The position numbers and the translations under genes were made by a program. A DNA stretch of 64,000 bases. It comes from Rickettsia typhi (GTDB lineage Bacteria > Pseudomonadota > Alphaproteobacteria > Rickettsiales > Deianiraeaceae). This document shows, in pieces, positions 17,698 through 26,165 of this stretch (position 1 is the stretch's first letter; the number at the start of each line of letters is the position of its first letter). The DNA is taken from assembly GCA_945861725.1 (NCBI GenBank), contig CAMAVJ010000005.1:21941-85940 (forward strand), given 5' to 3'. Under the pieces are notes generated by a model. It searched no databases, was not told where the DNA came from, and saw only the letters and a list, made by a program, of their open reading frames with translations.

Positions 17698-18713
17698 GAC
17701 TGATGGTTGCAGATGAACAATATAAAGCGTCTTATCGAGTTGAAGGCGAATTCTTTGCCAAACCTCATATCACGTTCCATTGAATTTATTGTCGTGATGA
17801 TTTCGATTAATTTTAAAATGTTGTATGTTTGTAAATGCTTTTTTACTATTGCAACTTGGGAAAAATGCACACCGTGAATTTTTAGTAGCGTTTCCAATTG
17901 TTCACCGTTTGAAATTGCATTTTGGATTAAATAAAGTTTCCTTGCGTAAGATTGAATTGCAAAAAAAATTGGAAATGGATCGTCGTCGTTTTCGTAAAGT
18001 TTATCAACGATTGAAAGAGATTTTTGAAGATTGCGTGCAAAAATGATTGCAGGAAATTCAAAAACATTTACATCATTATTTTGACTAATAAGTTTTAAAA
18101 CAATTGATTCTGTCAAAGTTTTATTTTCTTTATTAAGTAAAAAAGTTTCAATTTTTAGAATTTCACTTTGAATTAAAGCTGGATTAATTATTTCGCACAA
18201 AGTCGTTAGTATATCGTGAGTAAAATTGATTTTCCGTTCACTTAAAAGGTTTTTTACTTGCGTTTGTATTGTGCTTTGTGTTTCGCCATAAACTCCAATT
18301 GAAGCAAAGTGGCTGGTATTTTCGTAAATTTTGCGAATAGAGTTTGTTGGTTCGAGTGTGGAATCCTGTGAAAGTATTAGGATATTTTCGTCCTTTGCGG
18401 TAATTTTTTCAAGAATTTCTGTGATCTTGCGGTAGTCTGTTTTTTTGTAATTTTCAATATAAACCGCTTTTTTTTCACCAAACATTGAATTTGTGAAAAG
18501 TTCGTTTGATGTATTTGCTAAATAATTAGGATCGTCCGATGAAAATTTCACGAAATCGTGTGTGGCTTTCAACGCTGTTCGGATGGAAAAGGAGTATTCA
18601 GCAATAAGTGCAACCTCATTTCCATAAAAAAGGAAGGAGTTGTATTGTATTTTTGTTGGAAGTTTTTTGATATCCTGAATAATGTTTGCGAAAGATGATT
18701 GCTGAACTTTCAT
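17694..18713 (-). CDS. holA: DNA polymerase III subunit delta
   Basis: The 339-residue protein fits the clamp-loader delta subunit: an N-terminal YNSFLFYGNEVALIAEY segment, a degenerate nucleotide-binding fold without Walker A Lys (as normal for delta), a central ILILSQDSTLEPTNSIRKIYE stretch, and a C-terminal helical collar. It opens the sliding clamp in the replisome. Sequence conservation in this family is low, and length and pattern carry the call. It is 11 bases downstream of ppa and overlaps the envelope gene by 4 nt. Confidence 0.75.
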   Translation of the reverse strand: MKVQQSSFANIIQDIKKLPTKIQYNSFLFYGNEVALIAEYSFSIRTALKATHDFVKFSSDDPNYLANTSNELFTNSMFGEKKAVYIENYKKTDYRKITEILEKITAKDENILILSQDSTLEPTNSIRKIYENTSHFASIGVYGETQSTIQTQVKNLLSERKINFTHDILTTLCEIINPALIQSEILKIETFLLNKENKTLTESIVLKLISQNNDVNVFEFPAIIFARNLQKSLSIVDKLYENDDDPFPIFFAIQSYARKLYLIQNAISNGEQLETLLKIHGVHFSQVAIVKKHLQTYNILKLIEIITTINSMERDMRFGKEFAFNSIRRFILFICNHQS

Positions 18714-18724
18714 CTTTATTGTAA

Positions 18725-19246
18725 TTATTTAACAAGAAGCGACCGTCTAAGAACTTCCTTTGCTTCACTTGCATCTTTGAAACCTTCTATTTCAACAAAC
18801 TTACCTTTTTCAAGGTCTTTATAATGTTCAAAGAAGTGTTTGATTTGATCAAGAATAAGTTGTGGAAGGTCGGAGATGTCATTAATATTTTCGTATTCTC
18901 TCGAAACGGAAGCTGATGGCACTGCGATGATTTTTTCATCGTAACCTTTTTCATCTTTGGTTATCAGAACACCAATTGGCTTTGCCTCGATAACAGATGC
19001 CGGAATGAGGTTGTATCGTGAAATAACAAGGACATCAGCGGGGTCGCCATCGCCAGAAAGTGTGTTTGGAACAAAACCATAATTTGCTGGATAGTGCATT
19101 GGAGTTTGAAGAAATCTGTCAACGAATATTGCTCCAGACTCTTTATCAAATTCATATTTAATACCCGGAGTATTTGCTGGAATTTCAATGATCACATTAA
19201 TGTTTTCTGGAAAATTTTTGCCTGCAGAAATTTTTGAGATATCCAT
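18725..19246 (-). CDS. ppa: inorganic pyrophosphatase (family I)
   Basis: The 173-residue cytoplasmic enzyme hydrolyses pyrophosphate. Marks are NVIIEIPANTPGIKYEFDKESGA (substrate Lys and Glu), YPANYGFVPNTLSGDGDPADVLV with the metal-binding DxxD cluster, and HYKDLEKGKFVEI near the end. The length is standard. No Shine-Dalgarno precedes the ATG (AAAACAAATGG). It lies 21 bases downstream of tRNA-Ala on the same strand. Confidence 0.95.
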   Translation of the reverse strand: MDISKISAGKNFPENINVIIEIPANTPGIKYEFDKESGAIFVDRFLQTPMHYPANYGFVPNTLSGDGDPADVLVISRYNLIPASVIEAKPIGVLITKDEKGYDEKIIAVPSASVSREYENINDISDLPQLILDQIKHFFEHYKDLEKGKFVEIEGFKDASEAKEVLRRSLLVK

Positions 19247-19267
19247 TTGTTTTGAAAAAATTTTATG

Positions 19268-19344
19268 TGGTGGAGAATAGGAGACTCGAACTCCTGACCC
19301 TCTGCTTGCAAAGCAGATGCTCTAGCCAACTGAGCTAATTCCCC
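19268..19344 (-). tRNA. tRNA-Ala (anticodon TGC)
   Basis: The minus strand folds as a 77-nt cloverleaf with encoded CCA. The acceptor is GGGGAAT/ATTCTCC with one G-T pair, the D-arm is TTAGCTCAGTTGG, the anticodon loop is CTTTGCAAG, and the T-loop is GTTCGAGTC. The UGC anticodon reads all GCN codons by wobble. Confidence 0.96.
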
Positions 19345-19356
19345 ACAGACGCATCC

Positions 19357-19385
19357 TTTTAAAATCGACAAAATTAAATTGTCAA
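19357..19385 (-). promoter_or_regulatory. promoter candidate for tRNA-Ala
   Basis: Minus-strand TTGACA (19380-19385), 17-bp spacer and TTAAAA (19357-19362) place a start about six bases before the mature tRNA. A second TTGACA lies about 25 bases further upstream. Confidence 0.55.
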
Positions 19386-19458
19386 GAAAAATCTTCGTGC
19401 ATTGTGTCAATTTTTATGCTATTATTGAAATAACAATTATTTAATTATTATTTATTTT

Positions 19459-20340
19459 GTGCAAATGATTAACAATGACACTAATAATCGCAAAATTTAT
19501 ATTTACGAGAATGACTTTTTAAAACTTTCACAAGGGAATTTAAAAAATGTTGAAGAAGTTTTGACGAGTGGCGTAGTAACTTGTATATTCGTTGTTATTA
19601 AATATCGCGATGAATCATATGGTTTTGCACATATTGATGGATATACTCATAACACAGCAATTGAGCAGTTTACAAAGAATGCAGCTGATGTGAAAATTGT
19701 GTATGCAGCACATCAGGAATGTATGCCTAATAAAAATAATATTGTACCGTTGAGAAAATGGACTGCTTTAGGGCTTTCTTTGGGCACGCGAGTCAATAAT
19801 GTGCAGACCTTCAATATTGAATCGGTATTGGCATGCCTCGATGAAAACGTTGATATAAAAATGGAGTGTGTACAACGTGAGAGAATTTCGTGCCATTACA
19901 ATATACGCGATAACGAAATAACAAATAAAGTGGACAATAGTGACGTTAATCACTTTAAGCATGCAGAAAAGACAATAAAACATCGGTCATCATATTATGG
20001 TGAGTATTGTAAGCAGTATGAGGATGTTCTTGAGAGTGATGAAAACTTTAGATGTCTTCAACCTCGTGTATTTACATTAAATAATAATAACAATAAATTA
20101 ATCAAACATAGTGATGGTGTCAAAGATTATGGTGCCGTATATCGTGTTTTTAATGGCAATCATCAAAAGCAACGGCCACAGTTGTGCGTTGGTGCATCAC
20201 TACAGCTCTCCAGCGTTATACCAAGTCAAAGTAATATAAGTGTTCAACAGAAGCCTACGGAAAACAAGAGTATTGTTGCGAATCCTCAAAAAGATAAATC
20301 TAAAAGCAACACTGAAAGCTGTAAATGTATAATATTTTAG
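19459..20340 (+). CDS. putative host-directed effector: NTAN1/CNF-like deamidase pattern with C-terminal CaaX box
   Basis: This 293-residue protein has no signal peptide and no close family that I recognise. Residues 37-61 read SGVVTCIFVVIKY, then nine residues later HIDG. A Thr-Cys followed by hydrophobic strand and a His-x-Asp-Gly is the active-site layout of eukaryotic N-terminal Asn amidohydrolase NTAN1, and resembles the Cys/His of CheD/CNF-fold deamidases (Cys42, His58, Asp60 here). The central and C-terminal parts are hydrophilic and Asn/Lys/Ser-rich, ending in ESCKCIIF. The last four residues form a CaaX box with Phe at X, and a further Cys two residues upstream. Eukaryotic prenyltransferases modify such ends; bacteria have no use for them. 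GTG 19459 or ATG 19465 may be the start. The 3' end overlaps ispF by 4 bp, tail to tail. Function is inference. Confidence 0.6.
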   Translation: MQMINNDTNNRKIYIYENDFLKLSQGNLKNVEEVLTSGVVTCIFVVIKYRDESYGFAHIDGYTHNTAIEQFTKNAADVKIVYAAHQECMPNKNNIVPLRKWTALGLSLGTRVNNVQTFNIESVLACLDENVDIKMECVQRERISCHYNIRDNEITNKVDNSDVNHFKHAEKTIKHRSSYYGEYCKQYEDVLESDENFRCLQPRVFTLNNNNNKLIKHSDGVKDYGAVYRVFNGNHQKQRPQLCVGASLQLSSVIPSQSNISVQQKPTENKSIVANPQKDKSKSNTESCKCIIF

Positions 20341-20855
20341 AGTGATTTTGAATTTGTTGACTGTAAGCAAACCGTTGCAAAACATGCAATTCCTTCGCCA
20401 CGACCCAAAAATCCCATTTTTTCGGTCGTGGTTGCCTTAATCGAAATTAAGTCTTCATCAATTTTCATTATTGTCACAAGGCTCTGCACTAAAATATTTC
20501 GTAGTGGCTTGATTTTTGGCTCCTCACACATAATTGTGATATCAAGATTTGAGATTTCAAAGCTTTTGGTGTGCATTATTTCAAGCGACTTTTTAAGGAA
20601 AATAACCGATGAGGCATTTTTCCACTGAGGATCGCTATCTGGAAAGATCGTGCCAATATCCCCTGCATTTAGTGCACCAAGAATGGCATCAACAATTGTG
20701 TGAATTATTATGTCGCCGTCTGAATGTGCGACAATGGAAAGTTCTGATTCTATTTGGACACCACAAAGAATCAGTGGTTTTTCTGATTTTTGAGTCTGTT
20801 TTTTTTCAATGCGGTGGAAATCAAAACCGTTGCCAATGCGAATTTTCATATTCAT
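20337..20855 (-). CDS. ispF: 2-C-methyl-D-erythritol 2,4-cyclodiphosphate synthase
   Basis: The 172-residue enzyme of the non-mevalonate isoprenoid pathway cyclises the CDP-ME phosphate to MEcPP. Marks are the zinc ligands in GNGFDFHRI, VAHSDGDIIIH, ALNAGDIGTIFPDSD, and the C-terminal TTTEKMGFLGRGEGIAC. The start ATG overlaps the stop of a 42-codon gene (ATGA). An in-frame ATG two codons later is also possible. The pathway product feeds the polyprenyl synthase at 60741. Confidence 0.95.
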   Translation of the reverse strand: MNMKIRIGNGFDFHRIEKKQTQKSEKPLILCGVQIESELSIVAHSDGDIIIHTIVDAILGALNAGDIGTIFPDSDPQWKNASSVIFLKKSLEIMHTKSFEISNLDITIMCEEPKIKPLRNILVQSLVTIMKIDEDLISIKATTTEKMGFLGRGEGIACFATVCLQSTNSKSL

Positions 20856-20980
20856 ATATTGCGTGATAAAATTTCATTTATAAATTCTGATTTTGCATTC
20901 GCGTATTCGTTGGCGTTAGTGTGAATTTCCTCAAGAAAAATCGTACTCCAATTTGTATTATAATATTTTTCAAGGAACAT
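20852..20980 (-). CDS. 42-residue protein between hydrolase and ispF, unknown function
   Basis: A short frame starts at ATG 20978-20980, which overlaps the hydrolase stop by one base (TAATG), and stops at TGA overlapping the ispF ATG (ATGA). This perfect coupling on both sides argues for a real, translated gene. The product (MFLEKYYNTNWSTIFLEEI, then an acidic Asn/Ala helix ending in LSRNI) has no membrane segment and no motif I recognise. Alternatively the frame serves only to carry ribosomes to ispF. Confidence 0.55.
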   Translation of the reverse strand: MFLEKYYNTNWSTIFLEEIHTNANEYANAKSEFINEILSRNI

Positions 20981-21687
20981 TATGATATCACCTTTTTCTT
21001 TCTGCCCTTACTTCTTTTTCTTTGTTTAACAACAGAAGAGACGACTCTGTTTGCAAGGCGATCTTTGATGTAAGTATCAATAACTAAATCAAACTCTTCC
21101 ATATGCTTTGAAAAGAAGTGATCCGCCCCTTCAACCACTTCGTAAGCAATGTGAATGTTCTTTTGATTGTGGTTAAGGTCAATCAGAGTTTCGGTATCGG
21201 CAATTAGAGCAATGTCATCGGCATCACCTTGAACGATTAACCCAGAAACGGGACATGGAGAAAAGAACGAGAATGAATATTTTGTAACGGGTGGAGCAAC
21301 GGCAATGAAAGTCTCAATTTCGGGGCGTCGCATCACAACATTAAGACCGACATAAGAGCCGAATGAAAATCCAGCAAGCCAAAAATGAGAAGCCTCAGGA
21401 AATTGTGAATGAAGCCAATCAATTACGGCACCGACATCCTCAGATTCACCTCTGCCGGAGTCAAACTTTCCTTGAGATTTTCCCACTCCACGGAAATTTA
21501 TTCTTAAAACGGAAAAATCATTTTGAACGAAAGCTTTATAGAGATGATAAGCAATTTTATTGTTCATTGTTCCACCATAAAGTGGGTGTGGATGCAAAAC
21601 AACAGCAACTGGAGCTTTTGGATTTTCCGCAGAATGAAGCATTCCTTCGATTTTCCCGACGAGACCTTCAATATAGACCTTTGGCAT
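20980..21687 (-). CDS. alpha/beta-hydrolase (dienelactone hydrolase-like)
   Basis: The 235-residue cytoplasmic hydrolase has a LHPHPLYGGTMNNK oxyanion segment, INFRGVGKSQGKFD, and a nucleophile elbow GFSFGSYVG with the catalytic Ser. The late GADHFFSKH supplies the catalytic His. This is the compact family often annotated as alpha/beta hydrolase in Alphaproteobacteria. The substrate is unknown. A basic Lys/Arg-rich tail (KQRKRSKGRKKKVIS) is unusual and could bind nucleic acid. It heads a coupled set with the 42-codon gene and ispF. Confidence 0.8.
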   Translation of the reverse strand: MPKVYIEGLVGKIEGMLHSAENPKAPVAVVLHPHPLYGGTMNNKIAYHLYKAFVQNDFSVLRINFRGVGKSQGKFDSGRGESEDVGAVIDWLHSQFPEASHFWLAGFSFGSYVGLNVVMRRPEIETFIAVAPPVTKYSFSFFSPCPVSGLIVQGDADDIALIADTETLIDLNHNQKNIHIAYEVVEGADHFFSKHMEEFDLVIDTYIKDRLANRVVSSVVKQRKRSKGRKKKVIS

Positions 21688-21773
21688 GTTTAATCATAAA
21701 AAACATTTAGTCAGCAAAAAAACTTGACATATTACACTCTATAAAATGCTTCTTTGAAAATTTCAAGTAAAAA

Positions 21774-23195
21774 ATGCCATCAATACAAATTTTAATTCAG
21801 CAAGAAGAAATTCCGTTTAGTGAGAAAATGAATTCAATAGTGCAGCTGCCATCAATTCCTTATTTTGCTGTTATGAGTTTTTCAAGGGAGATTGTTATAT
21901 CTTGCAATATTCCAGAAACAACCATGTTTGAAAGGCAACAAATCATTGGTCCAAAATGTGATGCTCCCCAAGTTGCAATTGAAGGTTTTTATAAGAAATA
22001 TCCGCACGAAATGGGCTTTGTAATTTCAAAAACGGAGGCAAATTATGTTGCAAGAAAGGAGGCACAAACGAAGACTGCTCAAGAAATCGCCCCTGAAATT
22101 GTTGAAAGTTGCTTGCTAGCGATCTCAAAATTGTGGAAAGAAACGCTAGATTTAACAATTAACGGAAACAATTTACCATGGTGCAGACCAATCCACTCAA
22201 TTTCTGCCTTTCTTGATGACAAACCAATCACGCACAAGTTTGCGTTCAATCCATCGAGTCAAATTCCAACACTGGAAAGTTATTTCATAAAAGTTGAATT
22301 TGCTCCACTAACGTTAATCAATAATGAAATCAATAAAATTGAAAAAGAGCTTGGAATTACTTGCGTTTCGTGTGAATCCGTTGCGGAGCTTGCACATGTT
22401 TATGACGACCCGCAGTTCCAAATTGGTGAAATTCCATCGCAATATCTTACTCTTCCAAAAGAATTATTACGCCTCACAATTGCCAAAAACCAGCGATATA
22501 TCCTTTTTGAACAAGGTGGAAAAATTGTTCCACAGTTTTTAATTGTTGGGAAAACACACAGTGGGGAAATTTTGAAAGGGCACATTAAAACCCTGAAAGC
22601 ACGCCTTGAGGATGCTAAGTATTATATCGATGACGACCTTAAAACCTTTAATATTGATAGGGTTTCGCCGTCCCTTGAAAAAATTATTTTCCATGAAAAA
22701 TATGGCTCGGTTGCAAAAAGAATTGAAGAAATGAAAGTTTTGGCAGGCAAACTTTTCCCAAGCGATGTCGCCCTTCAAAAAGCCATTGTAGTTTCAAAAA
22801 ATGACCTTACAACGCAAGTTGTTCAATCTTTTACTGAATTACAGGGATATATTGGAGGTTTTTACCTTGAAAACCTTGGGGTTGAATCTGAAATTGCACA
22901 GGCAGTTTCTCAGCATTACAAACCACTAAACCCAAGCGATGACCTGCCAAATTCCACACTTGGAAAGCGACTTTCTTTGGTTGATAAGTTGCAGAAAATC
23001 AATGCACTTGCAGAAATTGGTGAAATGCCGACATCGTCCCGCGATCCTTTCGCCATAAGGCGTGATATTCTTTCAATTATTCGCATTTGGGATCACAGGA
23101 GTATCTTTCCAAATACACTTTCAGAACTTTCAACAACAATTGATGCAAAATTGCACGGATTTTTAGAAGAACGATTGAAACTTTACGCAAAATAA
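21774..23195 (+). CDS. glyS: glycyl-tRNA synthetase beta subunit, C-terminally short
   Basis: The 473-residue protein has the GlyS N-terminal region (KMNSIVQLPSIPYF; GPKCDAPQVAIEGFYKKY), the WCRPIHSISAFLDD motif (normally FxRPVHWL), the core LPKELLRLTIAKNQRYILF (normally VPxExLxxxMxxHQKYF), an HD-like LQGYIGGFYLENLG (normally ELQGVMGxxYA) and RDPFAIRRDILSIIRI. It ends soon after, at LEERLKLYAK. Canonical GlyS is about 690 residues; the C-terminal DALR anticodon-binding domain is missing. Downstream DNA shows no continuation in any frame, so this is not a simple frameshift. glyQ is not in the window. Confidence 0.9.
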   Translation: MPSIQILIQQEEIPFSEKMNSIVQLPSIPYFAVMSFSREIVISCNIPETTMFERQQIIGPKCDAPQVAIEGFYKKYPHEMGFVISKTEANYVARKEAQTKTAQEIAPEIVESCLLAISKLWKETLDLTINGNNLPWCRPIHSISAFLDDKPITHKFAFNPSSQIPTLESYFIKVEFAPLTLINNEINKIEKELGITCVSCESVAELAHVYDDPQFQIGEIPSQYLTLPKELLRLTIAKNQRYILFEQGGKIVPQFLIVGKTHSGEILKGHIKTLKARLEDAKYYIDDDLKTFNIDRVSPSLEKIIFHEKYGSVAKRIEEMKVLAGKLFPSDVALQKAIVVSKNDLTTQVVQSFTELQGYIGGFYLENLGVESEIAQAVSQHYKPLNPSDDLPNSTLGKRLSLVDKLQKINALAEIGEMPTSSRDPFAIRRDILSIIRIWDHRSIFPNTLSELSTTIDAKLHGFLEERLKLYAK

Positions 23196-23446
23196 AAAAA
23201 TATTGCGTTATACTACAGTAGAACAAACTATTTTTCTTTTTTTGTAATTTCCTTTGTTTTTCAGTAATTCCATTACTTTGTGGCTATTCACCATTAAAAT
23301 GATTAACGTTGCACTACTTACGTTCTATAATAATATTATAGTAAAATAACAATAGTCCAAAAAAAATAAAAAATAAAACTTGATTTTTAATTTTTCTCTT
23401 CTTTAGGAAAAATCAAATTCAAAAGAAATCCACTTTTTTTAAGAAA

Positions 23447-23620
23447 ATGGCAGTACCTAAAAGGAAAACATCACCATCAAAAAGAAATATGAGACGCTCA
23501 CACCACGCACTAAAGCCTGTGAATGTTGTAATTAACAAACAAACTGGTGAACCGCAGCGTCAGCATTGTATTGCAGTTGATGGCACATACAACGGTGTGC
23601 AGGTTATCGTAAATAAATAA
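23447..23620 (+). CDS. rpmF: 50S ribosomal protein L32
   Basis: The 57-residue protein begins [20 protein letters not shown], the hallmark of L32, and follows ALKPVN with a short C-terminal beta part. The zinc-binding Cys pairs of some L32 proteins are absent. The start is ATG 23447 in an A/T-rich leader (TTTAAGAAA before ATG). nusA follows 14 bases later; in many Alphaproteobacteria rpmF is followed by plsX, so this order differs. About 250 non-coding A/T-rich bases precede it and hold a weak inverted repeat (ttgattttt/aaaaatcaa, 23381-23416). Confidence 0.96.
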   Translation: MAVPKRKTSPSKRNMRRSHHALKPVNVVINKQTGEPQRQHCIAVDGTYNGVQVIVNK

Positions 23621-23634
23621 TTTTTTTAATTACT

Positions 23635-25146
23635 GTGTCAGTTTTGTTATACGGAGACAACAAGGAAATCGTAAGTGCGATTGAAGCCATTGCAAGTGAA
23701 AAAAATATCAAAAAAGAAGTTTTTTTTGATGCCCTCGAAGATGCATTTCTTCAAGTAGCAAAAAATACATTTGGCGAAGAGTACAATTTTATTGTAAGAT
23801 TTGGAAGGTCGAATGGTCTTGTTGAATTTGCAAGGGAACTGACCGTTGTTGAAAGTGTACAAAATGAATTTCGTGAAATTTCATTGAAATCTGCACAAAA
23901 AATACAATCTGATGCACATATCGGCGATATCATTTCCGAAGATATGCCAACAATTGAAATTAATCATGACATACTTTATCGCATCAGAAAAGAAATTTCC
24001 GAAGTTATTCTTGAAGCGGAAAAGGACGTTGAATACCAATATTTTAAAAATCTTTACGGTCAAATTGTAACGGGAACAATTAAGCGTGTTTCTCCAAACG
24101 GCATACTTGTTTCAATCGATAGATTTGAATGTTTTATTCCAAGAAAACACCTGATTTTCGGCGAACTTGATAGATTACGGAATGGTCAAAAAATTACTGG
24201 AATTGTTGACTCCATTCAAAGAAGCAACTTCCAATCGCAAGCTACCCTTTCAAGGACTACACCAGACTTCCTAGTCAAACTTTTTGAAAATGACATTCCA
24301 GAAATTTACGATGGCGTTATTAAAATCAAAGCAATCTCAAGAGAGGCTGGTTCACGATCAAAAATCGCAGTATATTCCGAAGACTCATCAATTGATGCCG
24401 TTGCAACGTGCATTGGTGTGCGTGGAAAGAAAATCCAAAACATTACAAAAGAACTTGGTGAAGAAAAGATCGATGTGATTGGCTGGAATCAAGATATTGC
24501 AACATTCCTTATTAATGCATTGAAAAATATTCCAATCGTAAATGTTGTTGTTGACCATAAAACTAAAAGCCTTGATGTCGTCTTGACTGCGGAAAACATT
24601 AGTAACGCAATTGGAAGAAGGGGTCAAAATGTGCGTCTTTTAAGTAATTTAACGGGTTGGGCTGTACATTTCATTACAGAAGATGAAAACTCACAGAGAA
24701 AAATCAAAGAATTTGAAGAATGCGTTACCACGCTTACAAATGAACTTGATCTTGAGGAGATAGTTGCACAACTTCTTGTTGCTGCTGGCTTTTCAACAAT
24801 TGAAATTATTACAAATTCTGGCATCGATCTCCTTAAGAGAATTGAAGGATTTAATGAAGATATTGCAAGGGCAATTCATTCTCGTGCTACTGATAAATAC
24901 AACGCAGAGTCTGATAAAGTACATGCAAAAGTTGATACCGAAATCAAAACACTCGCTACAAAAGTTGATATATCAAATTGTGAAAATGTGATTAGATATA
25001 TGCTTTTAAACAATCATTCATTGCAAGATATTGCCGACTTCTCACTTGATGAAATTCGCGATGAGCTTGATGCAAATATTGACATTGATGACACAAAGCT
25101 TGGAGACGCAATTATGTCTTGCCGAAAATATTTTGATATGATTTAA
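23635..25146 (+). CDS. nusA: transcription termination/antitermination factor NusA
   Basis: The 503-residue protein has the NusA layout: N-terminal RNA-polymerase-binding domain, S1 domain (GQIVTGTIKRVSPNGILVSI about residues 140-200), two KH domains with CIGVRGKKIQNITKELGEEKIDVI, AIGRRGQNVRLLSNLTGW, and acidic repeats at the C-terminus with HhH-like segments. It acts in pausing, termination and rRNA antitermination. The start is GTG 23635. The stop overlaps the trpD ATG by one base (TAATG). In most bacteria nusA is followed by infB; here it is followed by trpD. Confidence 0.95.
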   Translation: MSVLLYGDNKEIVSAIEAIASEKNIKKEVFFDALEDAFLQVAKNTFGEEYNFIVRFGRSNGLVEFARELTVVESVQNEFREISLKSAQKIQSDAHIGDIISEDMPTIEINHDILYRIRKEISEVILEAEKDVEYQYFKNLYGQIVTGTIKRVSPNGILVSIDRFECFIPRKHLIFGELDRLRNGQKITGIVDSIQRSNFQSQATLSRTTPDFLVKLFENDIPEIYDGVIKIKAISREAGSRSKIAVYSEDSSIDAVATCIGVRGKKIQNITKELGEEKIDVIGWNQDIATFLINALKNIPIVNVVVDHKTKSLDVVLTAENISNAIGRRGQNVRLLSNLTGWAVHFITEDENSQRKIKEFEECVTTLTNELDLEEIVAQLLVAAGFSTIEIITNSGIDLLKRIEGFNEDIARAIHSRATDKYNAESDKVHAKVDTEIKTLATKVDISNCENVIRYMLLNNHSLQDIADFSLDEIRDELDANIDIDDTKLGDAIMSCRKYFDMI

Positions 25147-26105
25147 TGGTTGAGAAACATCTTGGAAATCAACTCAAACACTTGGTAACACAAGGTAGTT
25201 ATGATGATTTTCTTGAGTTTCATTCCATGACATATGGCAAAGAATTTGAATTTCTTGCGGATATTGTTCAAGCACTTCTTTCAATGACAACAAGCATCAC
25301 TCTACCGTTTGAAGCAATTGATATATGTGGCACTGGTGGCGATTCTTCAAATCTAAAAACAACAAATATTTCAACAATTTCCGCATTCGTTCTAGCTTCA
25401 ATGGGTGTGAAAGTCGCAAAACATGGCGGTCGAGCGGTGTCCTCCAATTCCGGATCTCTTGATTTTCTTTCCGCCCTTAAAATTCCAGCAATTGATCCAA
25501 TTGTATCAATTACAAAGTTTGGAGTCTGTTTTTTAGACGCAAGAAAGTATCACAATTCTTTCAAACATATCTCGCCGTTTCGTCAAAAATTTGGTCAAAA
25601 AACAATATTCAATATGCTTGGTCCCCTAATTAATCCAGCAAATGTTTCACACCAAATGGTTGGAATTTCGTTCCAAAATGCAATGGAAAGTTATGCAAAT
25701 GTTCTTCAAGGACTTGGAAGAAGCAATGTGGCCGTTGTGCAGTCAAAATCAGGCTTTGATGAACTTCTTTCGTTTGAAAGTAATAATGTGGTATTTCTGG
25801 AAAATGGTGAAATGCGGCGTGAAGTAATTGATCCATCGCAATTCAAAATGCCTTCATCAATCGACGACTCAATAATTGGAGGGACGCCACAAGAAAATGC
25901 AGAAAATGCCTTGAGATTTTTTGAAAATTCAATTGAAAATGCACTTTTTCACACAATTTGCCTTAATTGTGCTCTTTCTGCAAAAATTTTTGGTACGGTT
26001 AAAACTATTGGCGATGGGATTGAGCTTTCACGAAGTGCAATTTTTGCAAAAACACCGCTTGATATTTTACACGGTATGAGCTGTGCAACAATACCAAATT
26101 CTTAA
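25146..26105 (+). CDS. trpD: anthranilate phosphoribosyltransferase
   Basis: The 319-residue enzyme transfers phosphoribose from PRPP to anthranilate, the second step of tryptophan synthesis. Marks are DICGTGGDSSNLKTTNIST (PRPP loop, normally GTGGD...FNIST), VAKHGGRAVSSNSGSLDFL, FGQKTIFNMLGPLINPA and GFDELL. It overlaps nusA by one base (TAATG), so it is transcribed with nusA. No trpG, trpE or trpC is near; trpA is 15 kb away. Confidence 0.95.
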   Translation: MVEKHLGNQLKHLVTQGSYDDFLEFHSMTYGKEFEFLADIVQALLSMTTSITLPFEAIDICGTGGDSSNLKTTNISTISAFVLASMGVKVAKHGGRAVSSNSGSLDFLSALKIPAIDPIVSITKFGVCFLDARKYHNSFKHISPFRQKFGQKTIFNMLGPLINPANVSHQMVGISFQNAMESYANVLQGLGRSNVAVVQSKSGFDELLSFESNNVVFLENGEMRREVIDPSQFKMPSSIDDSIIGGTPQENAENALRFFENSIENALFHTICLNCALSAKIFGTVKTIGDGIELSRSAIFAKTPLDILHGMSCATIPNS

Positions 26106-26165
26106 AAAATCAAAATATCTTGACATTTCCCAAGCATATGTTGTTATATTTCAACTTTTTTACAA

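Noticed and set aside
23196..23446. Gene or RNA in the spacer before rpmF
   Set aside because: Only A/T-rich DNA with a weak inverted repeat; no frame or promoter I can defend.
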